A stretch of 64,000 bases of DNA from JBBRMW01 sp965246845 (lineage in GTDB: Bacteria > Chloroflexota > Anaerolineae > Aggregatilineales > UBA2796). This document shows positions 33,743 to 41,424 of this stretch, piece after piece (positions within the stretch are counted from its first letter, which is position 1; every line of letters begins with the position of its first letter). Made by a program: the position numbers and the translations under genes. Below the pieces are notes generated by a model, which had not been told where the DNA came from, did no database searches, and was given only the letters and a program-made list of their open reading frames with translations. Location of the stretch: assembly GCA_965246845.1 (NCBI GenBank), contig CBDFFR010000005.1, forward strand, positions 248,001 through 312,000. The letters run 5' to 3'.

Positions 33743-34738
33743 ATGACTACCTCCCGCAGCACGCGCCGCAAGCCGCAGGTCGAACCCGCGCCGGATTTCG
33801 ACGGCTATTCGCCGGACGCCGCGCCCCCACCTGTACAGGATCGCACGTCCCCGTACAGCGATCCGTTTGCGCGCCCGCCAGACTCGCAGGAAATTCGCTC
33901 GCTCGGGCAGCGCCGCCGCGAACGCCGCGCGCGCAAGACTGCCGACCAACCCGCCGCGATACCCCGCGACAAGGCGCACAGCGTCTATATAAGCTGGCGC
34001 TGGTTCAGCCTGCTGCTCGTCCTCGCGATGCTGGGCGCGCTTTACGTGCTGCTGCGCAACGATGCGTTCTACGTCCACAGCATCGCCGTTGGCTATAATG
34101 GCGAGTCGCGGTTTCTCTCGCCACCGGAAATTTTCGAGCGGAGCAGCCTCGCCAATATCCACCTGTTCTGGATCGACCCGCCGGATATTGAACGCCTGCT
34201 CGAACAGGACCCGCAGATCGCGAACGCGGAAGTCAGCATCGGCTGGCCGCCGGACCTCGTGCAGGTCCTCATCACTGAGCGGCAGCCCGCGCTCATCTGG
34301 GAGCAGAGCGGACAGCGCATCTGGGTGGATGTGCGCGGGCGCGTAATGGCACTCCGGCAGGATTTGCCCAAACTGGTGCGCGTCATCGTGGAGAAGCCCT
34401 CGAAGGATATTCACCTCACGCGCTGCGACCTGCAAGGTACGGACCGCGTATTAGGTCCCGGCGCGTGCATCGATCAGGACACCGTAAATGGGGTGCTGCA
34501 ATTCAAGGCGCTCTATCCAGACGTGACCGAGATGGTGTATGATCCGGTCAAAGGTCTGGGCTACCACGACGGGCGTAACTGGACGCTCTGGATGGGCAAA
34601 GGGACCGACATCCAGACTAAAATGGTCGTGTATAATGCTATCGTAGCCGACGCGCTGTCTAAAGTACCACCGCGCCAGCCAGTCGAAATTAGCGTGATCG
34701 ACCCGGATCGCCCATATTACAGTTGGGCTGCGAAATAG
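33743..34738 (+). CDS. ftsQ: cell-division protein FtsQ/DivIB
   Basis: A 331-residue division protein: long, charged, Pro-rich cytoplasmic N-terminus (1-80), one membrane helix (about 85-110, WFSLLLVLAMLGALYVL), a POTRA domain (FYVHSIAVGYNGESRFL, IHLFWIDPPDIERLL) and the FtsQ beta domain (VLITERQPALIWEQSGQRIWVD). It scaffolds divisome assembly outside the membrane. It lies 17 bp before ftsA as in the classical dcw order. Confidence 0.9.
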   Translation: MTTSRSTRRKPQVEPAPDFDGYSPDAAPPPVQDRTSPYSDPFARPPDSQEIRSLGQRRRERRARKTADQPAAIPRDKAHSVYISWRWFSLLLVLAMLGALYVLLRNDAFYVHSIAVGYNGESRFLSPPEIFERSSLANIHLFWIDPPDIERLLEQDPQIANAEVSIGWPPDLVQVLITERQPALIWEQSGQRIWVDVRGRVMALRQDLPKLVRVIVEKPSKDIHLTRCDLQGTDRVLGPGACIDQDTVNGVLQFKALYPDVTEMVYDPVKGLGYHDGRNWTLWMGKGTDIQTKMVVYNAIVADALSKVPPRQPVEISVIDPDRPYYSWAAK

Positions 34739-34755
34739 GACGAAATCGGTAGAAC

Positions 34756-36036
34756 ATGGGTGAAGTCGTCGTCGGAATTGATGTTGGAACCACCAAAATT
34801 TGTACGATTGTGGGCGAGGTACGCGCCGACGACATTTACGTGATCGGTGTTGGCGTCGAGCCTTCGCGCGGGATGCGCAAGGGCGTCGTCACCGATGTGA
34901 ACGCGCTGATCAACGCGGTCTCGGCCTCGGTTCACAAAGCGGAACGCAGCAGCCGCTACCAGATCAAGCGCGCATTCGTCTCCGTCGCGGGGGGCAGCAT
35001 CGATTCGCGCAACAGCAAGGGCGTGGTCGGTATTTCCAACAAGAACGGCGTGCAGCTTACCGACCTCGAACGCGCTATCGACGCCGCCCGCGCGGTCCCG
35101 ATCCCGCACAATAACGAAGTCCTGCATGTCATCCCGCGCTCCTATACGCTTGATGGGCAGGATGGCGTGCGCAGTCCGTTGGGGATGCACGGCTTCCGGC
35201 TGGAAGTCGAAGCGCACATCATCATGGCGGCGGCGGGGGTCCTGCAAAACATCGAGAAGTGCGTTCACGCGGCGGGCGTGACGGTAGACCGCTTCATTTT
35301 GAACCCGCTGGCTTCAGCCGATGTGGTCCTCAGCGCGGGCGAACGCGATATGGGCGTGGTCGTGATCGACATCGGCGGCGGCACGACCGATATAGCAATT
35401 TTTGTGAATGGCAGCATCTGGCATACGGCGGTGATCCCGGTCGGCGGCTGGCACGTCACGAACGATATTGCGACCCGCTTTCACTTGCCCTTCGAGACGG
35501 CGGAAGCGGTCAAGATCGAATATGGAAGCGCCGATACCAAATCGATTGATCCAGTTGAGCAATTCCTCGTCCCGCAGTTTGGCGAAGACACGATGGTGCA
35601 GGTCAGCCGCGCCGAACTCTCGAAAATCATCTTCTATCGTATGGAAGAACTGTTCACCGACCTGATCGGTGCGGAGATCAAGAAGAGCGGCGCGGGCATC
35701 CTCGGCGCGGGCGCGGTCCTGACAGGGGGTAGCGCGCAGCTTGCCGGGCTGAAAACGCTCAGTGCGGATATTTTGAAACTTCCGGTCCGCATTGCGCAGC
35801 CGGAACACATCACGGGCATGACCGACCAATTGCTCAGTCCATCATTCAGTACAAGTGTAGGGTTACTGCGGCTCGGCCTGATCATGGATCAGGAAGACGC
35901 GCGGCGCGGCTCTATGCTGGACCGCGATGATCATTCGCGCAATGGGGGCAGCCGCGCGCCTGCGCTTCGCGACAATCCGCTTTACAAGCATTTCAAAAAC
36001 TTTTTGGGGCGCTTGCTGCCCGGCGACGAAAACTAG
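34756..36036 (+). CDS. ftsA: cell-division protein FtsA
   Basis: A 426-residue actin-like protein that tethers FtsZ. Phosphate 1 (GIDVGTTKICTIVG), the 1C/SHS2 domain (residues ~85-165), phosphate 2 (VVIDIGGGTTDIAIF) and the adenosine loop (VLTGGSAQL) are all visible. The C-terminal amphipathic membrane-targeting helix is near FKNFLGRLL. No ftsZ follows; instead there is a dispersed repeat and a PadR gene, so ftsZ is elsewhere or absent. Confidence 0.93.
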   Translation: MGEVVVGIDVGTTKICTIVGEVRADDIYVIGVGVEPSRGMRKGVVTDVNALINAVSASVHKAERSSRYQIKRAFVSVAGGSIDSRNSKGVVGISNKNGVQLTDLERAIDAARAVPIPHNNEVLHVIPRSYTLDGQDGVRSPLGMHGFRLEVEAHIIMAAAGVLQNIEKCVHAAGVTVDRFILNPLASADVVLSAGERDMGVVVIDIGGGTTDIAIFVNGSIWHTAVIPVGGWHVTNDIATRFHLPFETAEAVKIEYGSADTKSIDPVEQFLVPQFGEDTMVQVSRAELSKIIFYRMEELFTDLIGAEIKKSGAGILGAGAVLTGGSAQLAGLKTLSADILKLPVRIAQPEHITGMTDQLLSPSFSTSVGLLRLGLIMDQEDARRGSMLDRDDHSRNGGSRAPALRDNPLYKHFKNFLGRLLPGDEN

Positions 36037-36076
36037 AACGTATCTGCGAAGCCAAAACAGGCGTTTATTGTCTATC

Positions 36077-36174
36077 CGCCCAGCCATGAATGGACCGGGC
36101 TGCTACGGTTGCTGTACTTTGACTTGGCATACGTCGGACCGTAATAGCGCGATGGATTCATCCCCGCGCGGCGG
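36077..36174. repeat. dispersed intergenic repeat, copy B
   Basis: Second copy of the element at 15997-16096: same first palindrome around CCATGAATGG and the same second palindrome (GCGCGATGGATTCATCCCCG), with diverged middle. Lies downstream of ftsA. Confidence 0.8.
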
Positions 36175-36223
36175 CTTGCAAACACGCCCCGGCCAATAAA
36201 TCGCGTCGTGACCGCACTTGTTT

Positions 36224-36255
36224 TTGCTGCACCTTAGTATTCCATGCTAGAATAC
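36224..36255 (+). promoter_or_regulatory. promoter with palindromic operator before the PadR gene
   Basis: The inverted repeat GTATTC-N7-GAATAC (36237-36255) covers a TAGAAT -10 hexamer (36248-36253); TTGCTG (36224-36229) is an acceptable -35 with an 18-bp spacer. The ATG follows only 5 bp after the palindrome, so the transcript would have almost no leader. The layout is what autorepression by a PadR dimer would need. Confidence 0.6.
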
Positions 36256-36260
36256 CGATT

Positions 36261-36794
36261 ATGTCACAACTCACACCCGACGATACCCTGCTCGGATTGC
36301 TCGCCTTTCGGCCACAACACGGCTACGAATTGCTGGAATGCTTTCGCGACCCGCACCGTCTCGGTGTGGTGTGGGACCTCAGCACGAGTCAGCTTTACGC
36401 CGTTTTGAAGCGATTGGAGGCAGGTGGCCTCGCGACGCGCTGCGAAGTTGCCTCGCTGGATGGTCCCGTGCGGCAGGTCTATGAACTCACGGATGCGGGC
36501 GCGCAGCGTTTCCGCGCGTGGCTGCAAGAACCGGACCCGCCAGCCAGCGTACGCCGCGTGCGCGTCGAGTTTCTCAGCCGGCTGTACCTCGCGCGGCTGC
36601 TCAATATCCCGACTGTACCCATCGTCGAGGCGCAGCGGCGTACCTGCGCGCTCAAGCGCTATGAACTCGCGGAGGTTGTGGCGAATGCAGAGCCGGGCGT
36701 TGGGCGGCTCACCAATGAACTGATGCTCGCGCAGTTCGATACGATTTTGCTCTGGCTCGAACGTTGTGAACTCACCCCGAAAATCGAGGAGTAA
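36261..36794 (+). CDS. PadR-family transcriptional regulator
   Basis: A 177-residue regulator with the PadR winged helix (LGLLAFRPQHGYELLE, TSQLYAVLKRLEAGGLA, YELTDAGAQRFRAWL) and a C-terminal helical dimerisation domain. It probably represses itself and perhaps the molybdate transporter genes that follow 7 bp later; a PadR protein next to modAB is unusual, since ModE is the common regulator. The ligand is unknown. Confidence 0.85.
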   Translation: MSQLTPDDTLLGLLAFRPQHGYELLECFRDPHRLGVVWDLSTSQLYAVLKRLEAGGLATRCEVASLDGPVRQVYELTDAGAQRFRAWLQEPDPPASVRRVRVEFLSRLYLARLLNIPTVPIVEAQRRTCALKRYELAEVVANAEPGVGRLTNELMLAQFDTILLWLERCELTPKIEE

Positions 36795-36801
36795 CCTACC
36801 C

Positions 36802-38082
36802 ATGTCCTTCCGCAAACCCTCACTATTGATCATTGCCACTCTGCTATTCGCCAATATGTTTACCGGGTCCGCGCAGGCACAGGGCAACAAAACCCTTGTA
36901 GTCTTTGCTGCCTCATCGCTGACGGATGCGTTCAACGAGATCAAGCCCATATTCGAGAAGGCCAACCCCGGAACGGAAGTGCAGTTCAGTTACGGCGCGT
37001 CGTCCACGCTCGCGACGCAGTTGGGACAGGGCGCGCCTGCAGATATTTTCGCGAGCGCGAACGCCAAACAAATGCAGGTCGCGCAGGATGCAAAGCGAAT
37101 CGCCGGGACGCCGCGCACGTTCGCAAAGAACCGCCTCGTGCTGATTGTCCCCGCTGCGAATCAGGCAAAAATCAGTATGCTCAAGGACCTGACGAAAGCG
37201 GGTGTAAAGATCGTGATTGCCGCGCCAAAAGTCCCGGTCCGCGATTATACAGATACGATGCTCGATAAACTGACAAAGACGGCAGGCTATGGCGACGAGT
37301 ACAAAGCCGTCTTCCTGAAAAATGTGGTTTCCGAGGAGGCGAACGTGCGGCAGGTCTCCGCGAAAGTCGCGCTTGGCGAAGCCGATGCCGGATTTGTCTA
37401 TCGTTCGGATGTGACGCCGGACATCAACGACAAAGTGATGACGCTGCCGATCCCGGATGCGGTCAATACACTCGCGACGTACCCGGCGGCAGTCACGAAC
37501 GACAGCCAGAACCCGGACCTCGCGCGCAAGTTCATCGATTATCTGCTCACCGGGGACGGGCAAAAGCTGCTGGTCAAGTGGAATTTCATTTCGATCATGA
37601 TCCCGGCACTGCCCGCGACGTTCACGCTCCCGGCAGATGGCAAATTGCATCTTGGCGGGCAAATCCTGAACCCGTTCGCGCTCTCCGCCGACGATTTGAA
37701 GGCGAATTACCCCGCGCAAAAGGTCGATGTGACCTACCTAAGCGGCGACAAGGAGACCAAAGCCGCGTTCACGGGCGTGCTGCTGCGCGATCTGCTGGAT
37801 GCCGCGCAAATCAACCTGAACGCCGATGCGAAGAACGACAAGCTGAACCTGTACATCGTCGCGACGGGCAGCGACGGTTATCAGGCGATTATCGCCTATG
37901 CGGAAATCGACGCAGATTTTGGTGATAAGCCTGTCCTCATCGCCTACGAACAGGATGGCAAGCCGATTGCGGATGCACAAGGCACGCTCAGGCTGATTGT
38001 CCCCGGCGACAAGCGCGGCGGGCGTTACGTAAGCGGCCTCGTCAGCCTCGAAGTGCGGCGCGGACCCACCGTCTCCAAATAG
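36802..38082 (+). CDS. modA: ModA-type molybdate-binding protein fused to a sulfite-oxidase-like domain
   Basis: A 426-residue exported protein. Residues ~1-25 are a signal peptide (ending AQAQ); ~28-255 are a periplasmic molybdate-binding ModA domain (LVVFAASSLTDAFNEI, SYGASSTLATQLGQGAPADIFASA, EANVRQVSAKVALGEADAGFVYRSD). The last ~150 residues resemble the molybdopterin-oxidoreductase (SUOX-like) fold usually found as a separate protein (FTGVLLRDLLDAA, VATGSDGYQAIIAYAEID, LIVPGDKRGGRYV). ATG at 36802 has AGGAG 10 nt upstream and is preferred over one at 36766 inside the padR gene. Confidence 0.82.
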   Translation: MSFRKPSLLIIATLLFANMFTGSAQAQGNKTLVVFAASSLTDAFNEIKPIFEKANPGTEVQFSYGASSTLATQLGQGAPADIFASANAKQMQVAQDAKRIAGTPRTFAKNRLVLIVPAANQAKISMLKDLTKAGVKIVIAAPKVPVRDYTDTMLDKLTKTAGYGDEYKAVFLKNVVSEEANVRQVSAKVALGEADAGFVYRSDVTPDINDKVMTLPIPDAVNTLATYPAAVTNDSQNPDLARKFIDYLLTGDGQKLLVKWNFISIMIPALPATFTLPADGKLHLGGQILNPFALSADDLKANYPAQKVDVTYLSGDKETKAAFTGVLLRDLLDAAQINLNADAKNDKLNLYIVATGSDGYQAIIAYAEIDADFGDKPVLIAYEQDGKPIADAQGTLRLIVPGDKRGGRYVSGLVSLEVRRGPTVSK

Positions 38083-38127
38083 CGCGATACAATGCCGTGC
38101 AGTGTCCGCGCTTCACGGCATTTTGAT

Positions 38128-38928
38128 ATGCAAAAACCGCTCCGGCCTGCTTCGCTGCTGCTCATCGCGACCTGTTTCCTCGCCGTAACCTTCTACGCGC
38201 TTCCGCAGCTTGTAGCGGTTGTGCGCGGGGTCGCGACGCGCGGCTGGGAAGGGCTGCCCGTCAATGGATTGGCCGAAGGAATCGCGCTCAGTCTGTATAC
38301 GACCGCGCTTTCAACCGCGATCATCTTCCTGAGCGGGACGCCGCTCGCCTTCATCCTTGCGCGGTGGCGCTTCCCGCTGCGGCGGGTGTTGCAGGTCATT
38401 GTCGAACTGCCCGTCGTGATCCCGCCGACGGTCGCGGGGCTGGCGCTCCTGCTTACCTATGGACGGCAAGGGCTGCTCGGTCCGGCGCTGACGATTTTCG
38501 GGGTACAGCTTCCATTCACGACAGCGGCGGTCGTCGTCGCGCAGGTTTTCGTCGCCGGACCGTTCTACATTCGCGCAGCGCAGGTCGGCTTCGCGAGCGT
38601 CCCGCTTGAAATCGAAGAGGCGGCGCGTGTCGATGGCGCGGCTGGCCTTGCGCTGATGTGGCGTGTCACGCTGCCCTTATGCGCCCCGGCGCTGCTCGCG
38701 GGTCTAACGTTGAGCTGGGCGCGGGCGCTTGGCGAATTCGGCGCGACGATCCTCTTTGCGGGCAACCGCATCGGCTACACGCAAACGCTGACGCTGTTCA
38801 TATACAACGTGTGGGAGAGCCGCATCGACGGCGCGATCTGGGCGAGCGTGATCCTGCTTGCGCTGGCTTTCGTTGCGCTGCTGGTTTCGGGCGCTTTCGC
38901 GCGCCGTGCGGAGGCGATCTACCGTTAG
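38128..38928 (+). CDS. modB: molybdate ABC transporter permease
   Basis: A ~266-residue permease with about five membrane helices and the EAA-loop signature (EEAARVDGAAGLALMWRVTLPLCAPALLAG), preceded by IELPVVIPPTVAGLALLL, which is typical of ModB/CysT. Start ATG 38128 is provisional; ATG 38092 is also in frame. No ModC ATPase gene is nearby, so the ATPase must come from elsewhere. Ends with a 4-bp overlap onto the convergent P450 gene. Confidence 0.85.
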   Translation: MQKPLRPASLLLIATCFLAVTFYALPQLVAVVRGVATRGWEGLPVNGLAEGIALSLYTTALSTAIIFLSGTPLAFILARWRFPLRRVLQVIVELPVVIPPTVAGLALLLTYGRQGLLGPALTIFGVQLPFTTAAVVVAQVFVAGPFYIRAAQVGFASVPLEIEEAARVDGAAGLALMWRVTLPLCAPALLAGLTLSWARALGEFGATILFAGNRIGYTQTLTLFIYNVWESRIDGAIWASVILLALAFVALLVSGAFARRAEAIYR

Positions 38929-40223
38929 GCGTTCGTGAGCCGCAACAGGACCGGACCGCCCGGTTGCAGTGTGATCAAGGGGCGCGGCTCGACGGGGGTG
39001 CGGTCCGCGAGTTCGATTCGCCAGTTCTTGAGAACTGCCGCGAGGACGACGCGCGCTTCCAGCATCGCGAGGAATTGCCCGATACACACATGCGCGCCGC
39101 CACCGAATGGGAAATAGGCGTAGGGCGTCATTTGTTTGTCTGCGCCATGAAGCCAGCGCTCCGGGGTGAAGCGTTCCGGCTGCGGGAAGTAGCGCGGATC
39201 ACGCTGCACACCATAAGCGGACATGAACAGCGTCGCTCCCAGCGTAATCGCATACCCGGCAAGCGTAGCGGGCTTGACGCAGTAGCGCGTAATCGCCCAC
39301 GCGGGCGGGTAGAGCCGCATCGCTTCCTTAATGATCGCGTTGATATAGTCCTGTGCGCCGTCGGTCTGGTTCGCTTCGGCGTGCGCCCGCTGCTGAACTT
39401 CCGGGCGGCTGGCGAGCAGATAGAGCGCCCAACTGAGCGCGTTGGCGGTCGTCTCGTACCCCGCGATGAGCATCCCCATCACCGTGCCATGTACCTGCTT
39501 GTCGGAGAGCGCGAAACCCTCTTCCGCTGCGTTGGCGGCAAACAATGCGGTAAGCAGATCATTGTGCGGAGTCGGGTCGCGGCGGCGCTCCGCAACGAGG
39601 TCCTTCACAGATTTATCCATGCGCAGCCATGCCCCGATAAGCTGGCGGTTCTGGCGCGTCGGGATGAACCAGGGGACGCGGTTTTCCCCCGCGAGGTATT
39701 CCATGCCGAGCGCGACCGCCTGCGCAATCGAGTCGCTGCTGTTCGTCACATCCGAATCGAAGAGCGCCCGTGCGACGATGCGCAGCGCGACATGCTTCAT
39801 CTGCGGCACAGCGTCGATTACGCTCCCGGCCTGCCAGCCGGAGACCATTTCAGCGGCATATGTCTGCATCGTCCCACCGTAGCGCGCGATTGCTGCCGGG
39901 GTGAAGGCGGGCTGTAACAGCTTGCGCTGCTGTTTGTGGAACTGCGTATCTTCCGCGACGACATCCGGGCGCAACGAGACAGCGGTTGCGCGTTTGCCAA
40001 TCGGCATCGACCGGAAATGTTCAGCGTCCTCGACAAGGACCTGCTTCACCATTTCGGGGTGATTGAGCAAATAGTAATCCTTGCCGAGGATGCGCGTATG
40101 CGCAATGTCTCCATAGCGGTTGCGCCAGGCGATAGTCGCTTCCAGACGCCCTGCCGGGTCGCGAAGCTGGCGTGCGGCTTGTAACCCCGGCGGTCCGGGT
40201 GGGAACTGGCGTGGAGTCGTCAT
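38925..40223 (-). CDS. cytochrome P450
   Basis: A 432-residue P450 with I-helix AGYETT (254-259), ExxR at Glu300-Arg303, the PERW segment (354-357) and haem loop FPFGGGAHVCIG (Cys380). The sequence style is nearer to the CYP102/CYP4-like bacterial group (PPGPPGLQ start) than to class I actinobacterial enzymes. No ferredoxin or reductase adjacent; substrate unknown. Confidence 0.92.
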   Translation of the reverse strand: MTTPRQFPPGPPGLQAARQLRDPAGRLEATIAWRNRYGDIAHTRILGKDYYLLNHPEMVKQVLVEDAEHFRSMPIGKRATAVSLRPDVVAEDTQFHKQQRKLLQPAFTPAAIARYGGTMQTYAAEMVSGWQAGSVIDAVPQMKHVALRIVARALFDSDVTNSSDSIAQAVALGMEYLAGENRVPWFIPTRQNRQLIGAWLRMDKSVKDLVAERRRDPTPHNDLLTALFAANAAEEGFALSDKQVHGTVMGMLIAGYETTANALSWALYLLASRPEVQQRAHAEANQTDGAQDYINAIIKEAMRLYPPAWAITRYCVKPATLAGYAITLGATLFMSAYGVQRDPRYFPQPERFTPERWLHGADKQMTPYAYFPFGGGAHVCIGQFLAMLEARVVLAAVLKNWRIELADRTPVEPRPLITLQPGGPVLLRLTNA

Positions 40224-40272
40224 CGGTTGCGCACCTCATCCTGTATGAAAGGTGTATACGCAACCAGGCGTT

Positions 40273-41424
40273 TCAGGTTTCCAGCGTGAATGCGGTGTGC
40301 GCAGGCTTGACGACCATGATCAGTTGTTCGGCCAGCGCGCGGTTTTGGGGCGTATTGTCCTTCGCGGCGAAGGGCAGCCGTACCTTGAACGTCGAAAGCG
40401 GCTCATCCAGTTCGATGATCTCCGGCTGGATGCCGAAGTACAGTTCAAGCAAGCGGCTCATGGCCCGCCGTGTACCGCGCGCACGATAGAGCGAGGAAAG
40501 TTCACGCACGACCGCGCGCTGACGTTCGACCGGGATGCCCGGATGAATGAACACATCGAACCAGCTTGAAATCCACTGCAACCAGTCCGGCGTCGTCACG
40601 TTCGGGTTGTAATACTGCTCGAAGCTATCGACGCCCCACTCCAGCGGCGCGAGGATCGACTCCATAATCAGTAGAAAACGCTTGAGGAAATCCGACTCGT
40701 AGTAGATGCCGGGCAGGTATTGCATATACCGGCTCTCTTCAGTCGGGATGCCTTCTTCGGCCTTATATGGGACAAGCGCGTGCTTGTGACCGTTGGTGCT
40801 TGGCAGGCGCGAGGGCGGCAGACTGAGCGCCATATCCGACGACGCGGCAGCCTTCGCCGCCGGAACCTTGATCTCGCGAACTTCCGGTTGTTTGGACGGC
40901 GCGGGCGGCTCTGCCGAGGGTGGCGGAGCGGTGCGCTGCGGCTCGACCGTGCGCGCTTCGTGCGCGGCGGGCGGCGGTTCGCTGCGATAGACGACCGGAG
41001 CCGCTTCGTCGCCTGTCGGTGCGCCCGAAGGCGGCGGCACAGGGGGTGTTGCGGGTGGCGGCGGCTCCGGGGAGCGAACTTCGACGGGGGTAGGTTCCGG
41101 CGCGTTTTCGCCCAGATCGATGCTTTGCAGCGTGAGCGTGAAGGGTCCGATGCGGATCGCGTCTTTGAGGTTCAACGGCGTCGGCGTTTGAGGCGCGATG
41201 CGCGTCTCATTGACGAAGGTTCCGTTGGAACTTTCAAGGTCGATGATACAAAAACGAGTGCCATCGAAGGTAATGTCCGCGTGGTGGCGGCTGACCTTCT
41301 GGTTGGGCAGCATCAGGTTGTTTTCGGCCACACGCCCGATGGAGAATGCGCCTTTGCCCACCTCCGCGCGGTCGGTGGGCAGGTCGGGTCCGACGATGGA
41401 AAATACCGCGCGTGGGTCGGCCAT
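40273..41424 (-). CDS. eCIS baseplate protein: FHA domain fused to tail protein I-like domain
   Basis: A 383-residue fusion. Residues 1-105 are a forkhead-associated domain with the phosphothreonine-binding residues Gly30-Arg31, Ser45-Arg46-His47 and Asn67-Gly68; residues ~105-225 are a Pro-rich linker; residues ~230-383 are a contractile-tail wedge domain (YMQYLPGIYYESDFLKRFLL, LEWGVDSFEQYYNP, LYRARGTRRAMSRLLELYFG). The tail part should join the baseplate wedge like Afp12/gpI. The FHA domain suggests docking to a phosphoprotein or regulation by a Thr kinase (inference). It overlaps the baseplate J gene by one base. Confidence 0.88.
   Translation of the reverse strand: MADPRAVFSIVGPDLPTDRAEVGKGAFSIGRVAENNLMLPNQKVSRHHADITFDGTRFCIIDLESSNGTFVNETRIAPQTPTPLNLKDAIRIGPFTLTLQSIDLGENAPEPTPVEVRSPEPPPPATPPVPPPSGAPTGDEAAPVVYRSEPPPAAHEARTVEPQRTAPPPSAEPPAPSKQPEVREIKVPAAKAAASSDMALSLPPSRLPSTNGHKHALVPYKAEEGIPTEESRYMQYLPGIYYESDFLKRFLLIMESILAPLEWGVDSFEQYYNPNVTTPDWLQWISSWFDVFIHPGIPVERQRAVVRELSSLYRARGTRRAMSRLLELYFGIQPEIIELDEPLSTFKVRLPFAAKDNTPQNRALAEQLIMVVKPAHTAFTLET

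Noticed and set aside
38658..39917. A 419-codon open frame on the plus strand
   Set aside because: Antisense to the cytochrome P450 gene, whose haem and ExxR motifs are intact.
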